A stretch of 64,000 nucleotides of DNA from Macrosoma leucophasiata (GCA_036365455.1 JAWQUS010000023.1:2914001-2978000), one strand, 5' to 3'. Numbered from the stretch's first letter, positions 29,622-40,699 are shown. Numbers and translations: made by a program. Notes: a model not told the origin generated them from the letters alone.

Positions 29622-29802
29622 CAGAGGTTCCCAAACTATTTCTTCTTGTAGACTCCTTTTGTTTTTTTCTGGTTTCCGTGGACCCCCTCATTGCTACATT
29701 TATATCACATTCCTATATTTCTAAATTTTATTCACGCCTACGTAGACCCCCATCGAGTCTCATGGACCCCAGGGAGTATATGGACCACTTTGGGAATCAC
29801 TG
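29622..29802 (+). mobile_element. hAT MITE with perfect 8-bp TSD
   Basis: Termini CAGAGGTTCCCAAACTATT and TTTGGGAATCACTG are inverted repeats of the classic hAT CAG-ggttcccaaa form. GTGTAGAT is duplicated at 29614-29621 and 29803-29810. It is 181 bp, non-coding. A related fragment lies at 51339. Confidence 0.92.
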
Positions 29803-29814
29803 GTGTAGATTGTA

Positions 29815-30125
29815 AGCGATCTACTCGGTTAAGCGATACGCGCGCAGTCGGGTGTGTGATGGGTGACAGCTAGTGGCAAATTGAAATGCGCGTTTCCGTG
29901 CCTTAAAAAGCCGTCGGTCCCGGTCGCTATCGATAGATAGCAGCCGTTAAACTTTGTCGGAGGCCTTATGGGCGGTTTGAATATATCCGACAGCGGGTTG
30001 GCCACTAATCCGTATCTTCACCAACCCGCATTGGAGCAGAGGGTGGAGTAAGCTCCAGGACGACCCAGGCCTATCCCCAAAAAAGGGCAGAGACTCGTGC
30101 CCAGCAGTGGGACGTTTCAAGGGTT
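29815..30125 (-). repeat. Repeat G, copy 2
   Basis: Complement of 16030-16340 throughout, with TATCGATAGATAGCAGCCGT, AACTTTGTCGGAGGCCTTAT and CTCGTGCCCAGCAGTGGGAC. Confidence 0.72.
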
Positions 30126-30397
30126 GCCGGCCGCCGGCCGCAGCGGACCGAAGGGGAGTAGCCATATCGTCTAGTACCGATGCAAAACAGTAGATATTTT
30201 TTTGCGGAGCGAAATACGTGTGACTCACACACACTATAAAAATCGTCGATTACTACTTACAATTTCACGCACACATTCAAACATCTAGGCGACAGGCACA
30301 GGCACATTTGTGCTTGTACTTTGACAGAGGGGAAAGCCTGCATATGGCTACTCCCCTCCGGCCCGCCGCGGCTGGTAGCCCGTGTTGCTCTATGCCA
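30126..30397 (+). mobile_element. hAT-type MITE F, left tip replaced
   Basis: The body and right terminus (GCCCGTGTTGCTCTATG) are intact. The left tip CATAGAGCAAC is replaced by the end of repeat G. Confidence 0.75.
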
Positions 30398-30439
30398 CAG
30401 CGCAGATCACAGCCAAACAATTTATAAACTTAGCAAAAA

Positions 30440-30610
30440 AAAAGCAGAAATGTAAAGAAAAAGGTAACTGTGGTCAGGGATCGAACCAGCGATCTCAGGA
30501 TAACCGGTCCGGGCTTTACCACTGAGCTATTAATTAGTTTAGGGCGGGCGGACTGGCGGTCGGACGGACGGACTGGCGGACGGACGGACGGACATGGCGA
30601 AACTATAAGG
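30440..30610 (-). mobile_element. tRNA-derived SINE head plus GGAC repeats
   Basis: On the minus strand TAGCTCAGTGGTAAAGCCCG (box A) and GCTGGTTCGATCCCTGA (box B) are close to a true tRNA. Stem pairing is not complete. A (GGAC)n run lies at 30553-30595. Confidence 0.6.
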
Positions 30611-30995
30611 GTTCCTTGTTTCCTGAGCCACTGAAAAGTATCTTTCTGCTGAACCGACATTCTTAATAGGGACCATCAAAATACAAAACCATAATTTCTC
30701 TCTGAATCGAATAGGGACCGCCAAAATATAAAACCATCATTCCATCTCAATCAAATTGAAAAAGCTTTATGAGTCTCAATCATTCGAAATTGGCTTTCAA
30801 ACCGTAAAATTGTTCTTAGGTTTTCGCGAGCTACACTCATTGAAATAAAACTATTTTTACGGATTTATCTCGCGTATATTAAACTAAAATGATTTTTAAA
30901 ATCAACCCGACGTTTCGGTCGCTTTTCAGCTTCCGTGGTCCCGGGCAGACTGAGGTGACATTTGTCTGACAGAAGTTTGAAAAAATTATATGTAG

Positions 30996-31975
30996 CTACC
31001 TCCATCGATTTCGTAAACGCCTTGCGTAGCGTTCAGGATTAACACAATAATTACTTATGGTATCTTGAGGTCTTGCAGACTGCTGCGGCTGGGATTTAAT
31101 CTTGCTAAGTATGGGATCCCATGATGTTGATAATCGCCATCCATCTTCTCTATTGAAATTTGGGTGTTTTTTAATTTCAATAGCCTCGCGTACCATTCGT
31201 GGAATGGGTTTGTGTTCTCTAGCGAGTATTTGAATTTTATCAAACCGGATGTAATGGTTCGGCTTATCCGCTATGTGTTCACAGACTGCAGACCTCCCTG
31301 TTCTTCGGTTTTTGACATCAGCAATGTGCTCTTTAACGCGGGTGGATACAGCTCTCTTCGTTTGACCAATATATGAGAGTCCACAATCACAATCTAATTT
31401 ATAAATGCCAGAATTTTGTAATGGAATATTACTTTTAATGGGTCTTAAATACTGATGAATCTTTTTATATGGTTTGAAAACTGTTTTAATGGAATTCTTT
31501 TTTAAAATGTTGCTGATTTTATGTGTGACACCCTTAACGTAAGGTAGTATAGCTGGTTGTCGTTCTACTGTAGGTGGTTTCACGCGGCCTCTGTGACGGA
31601 CGGGTGGTACATGGAGCTTGTTGTTATGTAGCACCTGGCGTAGGTGCTTCAGCTCCCCCTGAAGATGGTGGTCGTCACAGATGCCTCGTGCTCTCTGAAA
31701 TAGAGATGAGCCAACGGCAGATAAATGTGCCGGGTGATGGTGTGATTCACCATTAAGGTACCTATCAGTATGGGTAGACTTCCTAAACACAGTGTGACTG
31801 AGTGTGTTATTGGTTTTTCTAATTAATAAAGTATCTAAGAAGGCTAATTTATTGTCCTGTTCCAATTCCATAGTGAATTTGATTTTATGGTGTATGGAAT
31901 TGAGATGTGAAAGAAAAACAGAAACATTATTGCTATCCAATATGGTGAATGTGTCATCTACATATCGTTTATATA
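30996..31975 (-). pseudogene. Penelope-like RT tail and GIY-YIG endonuclease, minus copy
   Basis: The frame is open from the inversion junction and includes KRYVDDTFTILD (the RT catalytic motif YVDD, plus-strand 31955-31966), then thumb region, GIYKLDCDCGLSYIGQTKR with the GIY and YIG motifs, and ends RRLRNRWR at the stop in 30996-30998. There is no ATG at its beginning; the upstream RT is missing. Confidence 0.92.
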
Positions 31976-31987
31976 TATATATAAATA

Positions 31988-32545
31988 GCTATACTACCTT
32001 ACGTTAAGGGTGTCACAGATAAAATCAGCAACATTTTAAAAAAGAATTCCATTAAAACAGTTTTCAAACCATATAAAAAGATTCATCAGTATTTAAGACC
32101 CATTAAAAGTAATATTCCATTACAAAATTCTGGCATTTATAAATTAGATTGTGATTGTGGACTCTCATATATTGGTCAAACGAAGAGAGCTGTATCCACC
32201 CGCGTTAAAGAGCACATTGCTGATGTCAAAAACCGAAGAACAGGGAGGTCTGCAGTCTGTGAACACATAGCGGATAAGCCGAACCATTACATCCGGTTTG
32301 ATAAAATTCAAATACTCGCTAGAGAACACAAACCCATTCCACGAATGGTACGCGAGGCTATTGAAATTAAAAAACACCCAAATTTCAATAGAGAAGATGG
32401 ATGGCGATTATCAACATCATGGGATCCCATACTTAGCAAGATTAAATCCCAGCCGCAGCAGTCTGCAAGACCTCAAGATACCATAAGTAATTATTGTGTT
32501 AATCCTGAACGCTACGCAAGGCGTTTACGAAATCGATGGAGGTAG
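31988..32545 (+). pseudogene. Penelope-like GIY-YIG endonuclease, plus copy
   Basis: The frame runs from AILPYVKGVTDKISN through GIY at 32132-32140 and YIG, to the same end as the minus copy. It differs by at least one residue (D for H after GVT). It starts without ATG at the inversion point. Confidence 0.9.
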
Positions 32546-33322
32546 CTACATATAATTTTTTCAAACTTCTGTCAGACAAATGTCACCTCAGTCTGCCCGG
32601 GACCACGGAAGCTGAAAAGCGACCGAAACGTCGGGTTGATTTTAAAAATCATTTTAGTTTAATATACGCGAGATAAATCCGTAAAAATAGTTTTATTTCA
32701 ATAACCGTAAAATTACTTAATACAAACCGAACATCAAAGGCATTCTCACATTTCTAAGTGATTTATTTCGTGTTTATGATTTTATTATTACTGTAATTTG
32801 CTATTTTTTACTGTATCCTACTATTATTATATACTATATATTGAGTAACATTCGTATTGCAAGTTAGTTAGTGTGTGTTTCATATTCAAACTGCAGTTTG
32901 GTAATTGTAATTTGATTGTGACAGTGGCTACTTTTTATGTAGGTAATGAAGGAGGCAATAAGCATGCAGCTCACACAGACGTTAAGTAAGGCGGCCAACT
33001 TTCTGAAAATGGCATGCGGGACTTCTTGTGGATAGATAGGGTATGGTGAATGCGAAGAATGAAGTTTTGTCAGTATACCTACGTACCAAAATTACATAAA
33101 ACACAACTTACATACTGAAATCATTTATTTTTGAAATAGTAGGTATCTAACACTAGAGTGATACTTTTTTAAAGAATTCAAAATGGATCAAAGCGATCAA
33201 TTTTCAATTGAATTCACACGATGCGTGTTGATATACGTAGATGCTCCGTTGTTGTATGCATGCGTGTGTAAGTGTAATGTAGTGTAAGTTTTATGTATGT
33301 GTGTGACTGGATGGTTATGTAG

Positions 33323-35759
33323 TAGTGATGTAACGAATATTCGCATTCGCGAATATTCGCATGTTTCTTGACATTCGCAAAAATGTGTTCGCAAATATTT
33401 TGCGAATATGTACCTACATCCGAAAAAAAATAAGATGTCAATAACAAAAAGGTAAATTAAACAAAGAAGTACTAGTTCTTATAACATTTTTACAAAATCA
33501 CATGGACAGTTATCAGACGTTAAATGCTATCCTCCAGGTAAAGATTTCTGAAAATTTTTCCGTTTCGCCATCAAACTCCCTGTTAATTTATTATTTCGAA
33601 ATAACAGGGTTTTTTTTTGTTTCTGTTACTTTTCTTTAATCGCCCCCTATCAGTTTTCTGAAAAAATATTAAATATATACCTACAGACACTCGATTTTTA
33701 CTGTCTTAATATTTATGTATGTATTGATAAGTTCCTAATATCGTTTTTTTGATTATCAGGAACTTTATCAGTAAGTGGTGAAACAGGTCCTAAACCTTCT
33801 AATTGACTTGCAAATATAGTTTTATTGATTTTATTACATTAATTGTAATCAGATTTCACTTTAATACTTGATATTGGTTTGGTCATGTAAAATAATCAAC
33901 TTTGCATTAGAATTTACGAAACAAAAAATAAGTAATGTTTCATTATCATCATCATGTCAGCCAAAAAACGTCCACTGCTGAACAAAGGCCTCCTCCAAAG
34001 AATGCCACAACGAAGGGTCCTGGGCCGCCCTCATCCAGCGATTGCCCGCGATATTCAACAGGTCGCCGGTCCATCTTGTCGGAGGTCTGCCTACGCTTCG
34101 TTTTCCGGTATGCGTTTACCAATCGAAAACTGCTCTGCCCCAACGGCCGTCAGTTCTTCGAGCTATGTGCCCTGCCCACGACCACTTGAGTCTCTCTATT
34201 CGGTGAGCTATGTCGGTAACTTTGGTTCTCATGCGGATTTCCTCATTTTTGATTCGATCTCGCAGAGAAACTCCATGCATAGCTCTCTCCATTGCTCTCT
34301 GAGTGACCTTGAGCCTTATGAGGCCCGTAGTGAGCGACCACGTTTCTGTCTCATAAGTCATCACTGGCAACACACACTAAGGTAAGTCGGACGAGAAGAT
34401 ATAGTAGCTTCCCGAACGCTGCCCAACCGAGTTGATTTCGGCAATTGACCTCTTTCTCGAAGTTGGACCGACCTAACTGGACTGTTTGTCCCAGGTATAC
34501 ATAATAGTCAACAACTTCGAGTGTTGTACCCTCGGTACTCCGGTAGTAGGAGTCGGTGTAACATGGACATTTGACTTGATCTTCGTCTTGTCCATATTCA
34601 TTTTAAGGCCCACTCGTTGGGAGGCCCTACTCAGGTCATTGAGCATTGTGCTAAGGTCGTCTAGGGTCTCAGCCATGACTACGATATCATCTGCCAACCA
34701 GAGGTGGGAGATGAACTCACCGTTAACATTGATGCCGAGTCCTTTCCAGTTCAGAAGCTTGAAAACGTCTTCCAATGCAGTGGTGAACAGTTTCGGAGAC
34801 ATAACATCTCTCTGTCTCACACCTCGCCAGCAGTTGGATAGGTTTCGAGTACTGATGCTGAAACCGGACCGACATGGTGGCGTACTCATACAAGCTCCTC
34901 AGCACCTCGATGTATCGGTTGTCAACTTGACACCTATGGTGTGACTGTAGCACAGCCCAAATCTCAACCGAATCGAAGGCTGTCTCATAGTCCACGAACG
35001 CTAAACATAGGGGCTGGTTATACTCTTCTGTCTTCTGTATAACCTGCCACAGCGTATGAATGTGGTCTATGGTGCCTTTACGGAAAAAAATATGTTTAAC
35101 AGTATCAAACAAAAACAAATTCTTCTTTTATACTTTAATCACTCTTTTCATTAATTGTCTACTATTTTGAATTTAAAGTATTTTTTTCAATTTTCAACCT
35201 AGAATAAAAAGACAAAAACGGTAACCGCTATAAAACGTATTTTAGATAAAAACAAAATACACACTTGTAATAATAATTGTCAAACATATTCTTCTCCTAA
35301 TGTAGTTAAAGTTCTTACAAAAATCTACTTCCATTTAAGAGAAAATTATCATCTTCTTTTATTGAAGTGGAAATATTAATATCAAACAAGATAATATTGC
35401 ATTATTCAACTTATTATACCTAGTAGATATAGGTACCTACGTAAAATAAGTCCATAATATTTCACTAGAAACTGATTTACTCATCTTGAATCATTAAACT
35501 CACTCTTACCTCAAATTTTTCGTATTACTGCTGACGATCTTTCGTAAAGTAAACACAACACTGCTGACGATCTTTCGTAAAGTAAACACAACATTAATCG
35601 GCGTTGTTCGGATTGGCGTGTGCGGGACTCGCGCGCCGAGTAATCTGTCAAAATAAAGCCGTCAAATTCGAAACTGAATATTCGCATTCGCATTCGCGAA
35701 TATCAACGGCAGATATTCGCATTCGCGAATGTCTAAAATTGATATTCGTTACATCACTA
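33323..35759. mobile_element. hAT-type element TAGTGATGTAACG, with LINE inside
   Basis: Ends TAGTGATGTAACGAATAT and ATATTCGTTACATCACTA are inverted. The flanks TTATGTAG (33315-33322) and TTAAGTAG (35760-35767) are an 8-bp duplication with one change. The tips carry repeated ATTCGCGAAT words. Apart from the inserted RTE-type LINE, about 1.2 kb is AT-rich and non-coding, so it is non-autonomous or decayed. Confidence 0.85.
33943..35115 (-). pseudogene. RTE-type LINE, frameshifted reverse transcriptase
   Basis: Minus-strand frames give FVDYETAFDSVE (motif A, 34980-35010 region), GVRQRDVMSPKLFTTALE (motif B), HLWLADDIVVMAETLDDLS (motif C with LADD in place of FADD), and SLRDRIKNEEIRMRTKVTDI. At least three frameshifts break it. 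The 3' end has an (ATG)n-type tail at the left edge. It sits inside the hAT element. Confidence 0.88.
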
Positions 35760-36469
35760 TTAAGTAGTAACTTGAAAAAAAATAGGCATGGTACGTCAAT
35801 GCATCCAATGCGGGACATGCGGGACGCATCCAACGTTTTGCGGGACTATTTTATTAATTCTTGCAAAGCGGGATTACATTCAGTATTACGGAAGAATCCG
35901 GGACGGTAGGCCGCCTTAATAAGTGATCTACAGCCTATAGACCACACAAAGTCCAACACAGAGGTCAAAATGCAGATGCGTTACCACCCCTGAGAACTTA
36001 GTTGTTACGTCGATATGATAGTTAGTACAGGGCCATATACCTACGTTACCATCTAACCTGAACACGATAGTGTTGAACACTACCACTACCTACTACACTT
36101 TACACTATATGGCGGCAGATAGACTAGGTAATGCGGTGGTGCCTGCGCCCTCGAGTCTCTACACTGGAACTCTACCACCAGTGAAACTTCAGCTACCAAC
36201 TTTACTTACCAACCATGTTAACTGTACATTTGCCAGTATTTTTTATTGTTAACATAATTAGGCTACGATCACATTGGTATGAGATGCTATGTCTGGCAAT
36301 TATTTTCATATACCTACCCACCTACCTAATTAAAACAATCATGCTCTGCCGGATGTATAGCTACTCGTATTTAATGTAAAAACGTTTACCTACCGCTTAT
36401 TAAGTTATTCAAGTGTTCGTTCGAGGACTCTCAAATCTTTCTGAATGTATGTTCACTTAAATAAAATCC

Positions 36470-36552
36470 CATTTGGTGCAGTTTGTTCAAACTCATATAT
36501 AATACTTACACAGGTATTTCAAATTGGTCTACAAGGACACTTGCACTGTCGG
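36470..36552 (-). mobile_element. Repeat E, short 3' fragment
   Basis: TTCAAATTGGTCTACAAGGA, CACTTGCACTGTCGG is the complement of the repeat E 3' end (TGTCCTTGTAGACCAATTT). Confidence 0.6.
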
Positions 36553-36812
36553 TTTTTTATGTAATGGAAGTGGCAAACCAGCATGCAGTTCACATTGATG
36601 TTAAGTGATGATTGCGGCCTATAGACACTTACACAAAGACCAAGGTCAAAATGCAAATCGAAATTACAGGGTCGAAATTACAGGGCCGTATATTACCACC
36701 TGGCCGGAACTCGATAGTGCTGAACACTACCTACCATTTACCGGCAAGTATATTTGGTAATGCAGTGGTGCCTACGCCCGCGAGCTCCGTCACTGGAGCT
36801 TTACCACCAGTG
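36553..36812 (-). mobile_element. SINE-B, nearly complete
   Basis: Complement from the T run through GTAATGGAAGTGGCAAACCA to CACTGGAGCTTTACCACCAG. About 30 bp are missing in the middle. Confidence 0.82.
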
Positions 36813-36875
36813 ACAGTGCTTTACAAGCTACCTTTGTATAGTGAATGACTTAAAATAATAATCAATTTATAAATA

Positions 36876-37215
36876 AAACTAGTTTTTGCTCGCGACATCG
36901 TTTGCGTCACTTTTAATCGTTACAAAAATTGAAGCCTGTATGTTATTCCAATGTATAACCTATATTACTATAAAGTTTCATTCTAATCCGCTCAGTAGTT
37001 TTTTCGTGAAACAGTAACAAACGACCATCCGTCCATCCATCCATACTCACAAACACGGAATAGATATTATCTGTTCTGTGCTCACAAACGTTCGCATATA
37101 TAATACCTATTAGTACGAAGTACGATAAAATTAGTACGAAGTACGATTGAATCGATAAATCATCAAATCTTTCAATATCTTCATAGAAGAAAAAGAAAAA
37201 TCTATTCATCATAAA
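36876..37215 (-). mobile_element. Helitron-like fragment
   Basis: AACTAGTTTTTGCTCGCGAC on the plus strand is the complement of a CTAGT-ending terminus. TTCATTCTAATCCGCTCAGT and (CATC)n follow, as at 52860-53037. Identification as Helitron rests on the terminal form only. Confidence 0.5.
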
Positions 37216-37225
37216 AATAATCATT

Positions 37226-37328
37226 CACTCAGGATTTCACACCGTTATATCTGATAGCAACCAACCCGGGAATCAAACTCAGGAACCCAACGTATTATTA
37301 GTGGCCTGCTACCACTTAATTTACCCAT
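37226..37328 (-). mobile_element. SINE-D, head fragment
   Basis: AACCCGGGAATCAAACTCAG (box B region, complement) and GTGGCCTGCTACCACTTA (box A region). The 3' part is absent. Confidence 0.65.
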
Positions 37329-37330
37329 AC

Positions 37331-37670
37331 GGCCGTCCTTCAATAACCGTAAGAGATGGTAGATGCATCTCGGTTAATGGTGGAATGGGTCATGGTTCAT
37401 TGACGTCACCTTGGAAACGAAAACTTCCGTAAGCTAGCGGGAGCGTATTACTGTATCCGACGAGATTTAACAGTGTTCGATAAAAAAGCGCATGGAAAGG
37501 GCTACGCTCAAACGTTTAAAGTCTAATAAATCCTTGACTGTCCATTCAATTTCAGGATAATCGCATGTTTTACTTTATAAAATTAAATACGTAGCTTAGA
37601 AATTAAACACATAAATTTAATCAATTCATCATATAGCAAATAATCATTATCTTTTCTTCATTTTTTTTTA
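37331..37670. other. Unassigned
   Basis: No gene or repeat recognised. Confidence 0.35.
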
Positions 37671-37895
37671 TGTATTGGAAGTGGCAAACAAGCTCGCAGT
37701 TCACATTGATGTTAAGTGATGACTGCAGCCTATAGACACCCACACAAAGACCGAGGTCAAAATGCAGAAGCGTTACCACTCCTGATGCCTAAGGTGTATT
37801 GCCTCTGTGCCGGAAATTACAGGGCCGTACATTACCACCTGACCGGAACACGATAGTGCTGAACACTACCATTTAGCGGCAAGTATATTAGGTAA
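37671..37895 (-). mobile_element. SINE-B, 5' end missing
   Basis: Starts with a T run, then TATTGGAAGTGGCAAACAAG, and ends CGGCAAGTATATTAGGTA before the family head. Confidence 0.8.
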
Positions 37896-37914
37896 AATTC
37901 ATGCATGTATTTCT

Positions 37915-38450
37915 TCATTCCAGTCCTTATAGGTTAAGATCCCACTGCAGAATCATTTCGTTCATTCAGATATGCTGCAAACCTATTTTTTACGCATATT
38001 TATAATCTAGAGAATATAGGTATATCCACTAGGTTGCCTATCAAAAAATGGCTTCAATTATTTTTTTTGGGAAATATTTTTTTTTATTTGTTTTTTTTTA
38101 ATTATAAAATAATATCCACCTCACGTCTGTCGTTGCACACTTGGCCGCCCCTACGTATTTTTATTCCACCCCGATAACTTTTAACATCCATGACGTACTT
38201 GTATTATTTATTTATCAAATTAAAGCTATTTTTTTCTCTTTATACGGGAGCCAAATTAAATCGGCCGCAAATAGGAGTTGCTGGCTGTTAAAGATAAAAC
38301 AATTTAATAAAAAATACATTTGGCCAAATTTTGATAGGCAACCTATTGAACATTCGAGTATATTCTCTAGATTTTAAAGTTGCGTAAAAATTAGGTATGC
38401 AGCATATCTAAATGAACTAAATGATTCTGCAGTGGGATCTTAAGCTATTG
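37915..38450. repeat. Foldback M, complete
   Basis: The arm AAGATCCCACTGCAGAATCA and onward (about 37935-38055) is inverted at 38325-38445. The arms share GATATGCTGCAAACCTA, TCTAGAGAATATA and ATAGGTTGCCTATCAAA. The ~270-bp centre is AT-rich; its small open frame is not gene-like. A single arm recurs at 51243-51336. Confidence 0.75.
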
Positions 38451-38699
38451 TGCGTTTTATAAAAGTCGTTAATAAGCAAAAGCTGCAGTACCGGAGAGGG
38501 ATAAAAAATAAAACCGCATTTCTTTCGCCACGATCATATCAGTCCAGCTAAAAGCATTAAAAAAATACCTATGACACTCTTAGTAGGACTTGTGTGTACT
38601 CGAGAAAATTCCATTTACTTTTGAATCTTTTTAAAAATTTTAAATTTTGAATCAAGTGCTATTAGTCGCGCTGCATACCTACCTACGGTACGCATTTAG

Positions 38700-38945
38700 A
38701 TATTATATTGCACATCGACCTTAAGATAGAGATTTCGGATAATTTCGGCTCGGTAGAGCGTTATTTCTTTCCCACACAACCTAGATGACATTTGTCGACC
38801 ATTTTGATCAAGTTTCCACCAATACCGAACTGTAAGTCGTTCGGTATTGGTGGAACAAGAGGCTTAGGGTAGGCCGTGTGCAGCAAATATAGCGCTCTAC
38901 GAACTCGAAAATATCCGATTGCCTCTTGACTAAACTCGATGTGCA
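38700..38945. repeat. Foldback A, diverged copy
   Basis: ATTGCACATCGACCTTAAGA at the left and AAACTCGATGTGCAT at the right are inverted ends. GGTAGAGCGTTATTTC and AGCGCTCTACGAACTCG pair. A central hairpin is CCACCAATACCGAAC/GTTCGGTATTGGTGG. Confidence 0.7.
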
Positions 38946-38946
38946 T

Positions 38947-39006
38947 AGAACATAGAATTTATCGCTCTGTACTGTATACAGTACATAGCGATAAATTCTA
39001 TGTTCT
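38947..39006. repeat. 60-bp near-perfect palindrome
   Basis: AGAACATAGAATTTATCGCT is exactly mirrored by AGCGATAAATTCTATGTTCT, and the centre GTACTGTATACAGTAC is also palindromic. Only one base pair of thirty is mismatched. It follows directly on foldback A. Confidence 0.92.
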
Positions 39007-39195
39007 TAAACTTTAAGAATAACACCCCGTTGTTGCCCTCCCACCGTTCACCAAATACACTATATTATAGACCAAAATTGCAGCAATTATCGATGTATCG
39101 AGTTCGTGATCGATTAGAGAAATCGATCGCTACTATCGAATGCCGACCTTCGATATGACGGCTTTGGTATTGCTAATTAACTTTGTTTTATTAAG

Positions 39196-39260
39196 GTTCG
39201 GTTGCACCAAAATGTTTGTTAAAGTTATGGTTAATGTCAAATTTAACAATAACACTAACG
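39196..39260 (+). repeat. Foldback R, half copy
   Basis: GGTTGCACCAAAATGTTTGT, TAAAGTTATGGTTAATG is the R left arm; a matching right arm (TGCAACCCAGCCTTA) lies at 39899-39914, so an insertion of ~640 bp may have split it. Confidence 0.55.
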
Positions 39261-39290
39261 TTCACATTATCACTGACTGCGAAATGCGTT

Positions 39291-39590
39291 CATCATCATC
39301 ATCATCATATCAGCCAAAATATGTCCCCTATTGGACCAAGCCTGCATAAGAGGGACATGCCATAATCGCCACGCTTGGCATGCGGATTGGCGATCACAGT
39401 AAAGGTATTTTTATTGCAGGACGTTGCCGCCCATCTTGCGTTATTGCACTTACCATCGCCCCATTGGAATGATTTGACGGGAATTGTTTGGTTGACTGAA
39501 TGTGCTAGTGGCATAATTATCTTCCGGTAGATAAAGATCCTCCCGGTAGTGGGCGGTGGGGTCCTTACATCCCGATGCTAACGAAATGCG
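39291..39590 (-). repeat. RTE-type 3' end plus repeat J, copy 2
   Basis: CATCATCATCATATCAGCC is an RTE-type tail (complement). From 39345 the blocks ATGCCATAATCGCCACGCTT, GCGGATTGGCGATCACAG and TTGCGTTATTGCACTTACCA match repeat J at 20533. Confidence 0.55.
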
Positions 39591-39636
39591 TTGCACCAGC
39601 GTATTTTCGGCATAGGTACTTAAAGTTATCTTAGTA

Positions 39637-39723
39637 AAAGAAAGAAAAAATGCATGCATGTATAATTGAATGCATGCATTTACCTCTGCCTACCCCTTCG
39701 GGGAATACAGGCGTGAAGTAACG
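39637..39723 (+). mobile_element. SINE-D, 3' fragment
   Basis: AATGCATGCATTTACCTCTG, CCTACCCCTTCGGGGAATAC, AGGCGTGAAGTAACG is the 3' end of the family. Confidence 0.7.
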
Positions 39724-40216
39724 TTTTTTTAGTCTTTTTTTTTTCAGTTGATAGATTCCCTTATCATCTGACAGATCATTTAAAGGTTAACTTTATTATT
39801 AACCGGCGCAGTTCTGCCAATTATTATCACATCAATAAACCAATTTTCAAATTGTGCATCATTTTTCTTACTAAACAAATTTGTTAAGGTTAAAGATGTT
39901 GCAACCCAGCCTTACCATCCACAAGTGTAGTTAAGGTCATGTCATGTTTATGTACCCTTAAGAGTTTAGTAAAGCGTTTGAGTACTCTTCGTAATTGGTG
40001 GAACAAAATTGTTCCTGTAGGTACTTTTTTCACTTGTAGTAATGGTCTAGTAGAGGAATTTCAGTACGGAAATCAATTACCAATATAATGTTAGCTGTCG
40101 TACCACTTGTAGTTACCGCTATAACGATTGTATCTAATTATGATGCATTAGTTCTTCTATTAAATTTTTTAAATATCTTCATAGCCTCCCATCATCAATT
40201 TATCTATGTACCTATT
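39724..40216. other. Unassigned, apart from a foldback R end
   Basis: Only the R right-arm piece near 39885-39914 was recognised. Confidence 0.4.
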
Positions 40217-40527
40217 TCAATATAACGTAAGTTTACGCCTGTAATCCCCGAAGGGGCAGAGAAAAATGCATGCATTCAAGCATACATGCAAACACCCAGG
40301 ATTCGCCGGTTACGTTTTGGCCCATGTAACAGGTGGCGAGCCTGTTGACATCTCCGGGCACATTACCTAACTTCGAGGTACTGGGAAATTTCCAGAAAAT
40401 GGAAAAATCCCAATAGAATCAGAGATAAAGGACTTTACACCATTTTCTCTGATAACCCTCGACCCGGGAATCGAACCCAGGACCTCAGCGTAGTAGTAGT
40501 GGCCTGCTACCACTAGGATACCGAGAC
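40217..40527 (-). mobile_element. SINE-D, full length
   Basis: Minus-strand element with CTCGGTATCCTAGTGGTAGC head (box A), TGGGTTCGATTCCCGGG (box B) and the CCTTCGGGGATTACAGGCGT 3' end. Confidence 0.88.
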
Positions 40528-40699
40528 AGTTAATAATAAATTTATATATCATTATTTTAAGTTAACTTTAATTTTCAGTTTTATCGTCACTTTTAAGTTC
40601 TTCTATCTCATACGATTCAACTCCAATTTAAATTTAAAAAATTGTCTTTACGTTGACAGTCAAGCAAAATATAAAAAGATATATAAAAAGCCTATGAAA

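Larger units (their letters stand above)
30812..32702. mobile_element. Penelope-like element in inverted duplicate, 12-bp TSD
   Basis: AACCGTAAAATT is duplicated at 30800-30811 and 32703-32714. Inside, a minus-strand copy (30812 to ~31987) faces a plus-strand copy (31988-32702). Both carry the GIY-YIG endonuclease end and the terminal repeat. Only the minus copy extends through ~430 bp more, to the YVDD motif. Inverted arms are ~715-745 bp and nearly identical. No functional reverse transcriptase is left. Confidence 0.93.
32990..35912. mobile_element. DNA element with TAAGGCGGCC ends
   Basis: The tips TAAGGCGGCC and GGCCGCCTTA are perfect 10-bp inverted repeats. The subterminal parts have GCGGGAC words on both sides. 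It carries the hAT element 33323-35759 inside. No transposase of its own is visible. Confidence 0.65.
32932..36182 (-). mobile_element. SINE-B split by a nested stack
   Basis: The 3' part (32932-32989) and the rest (35913-36182: GATCTACAGCCTATAGACCA to GGAACTCTACCACCAG) are one minus-strand SINE-B. It is interrupted by 2.9 kb of three nested elements. Confidence 0.78.

Noticed and set aside
30440..30545. Functional tRNA gene
   Set aside because: Boxes A and B are good, but acceptor and anticodon stems do not pair fully; a SINE head is more likely.
33323..35759. Autonomous hAT element with transposase
   Set aside because: The only protein-like sequence inside is the frameshifted RTE-type reverse transcriptase; no transposase motifs were seen.
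37145..38377. Short open frames such as 38141-38377 and 36943-37224
   Set aside because: They lie in foldback or repeat sequence, have no domain, and are of a length expected by chance in AT-rich DNA.
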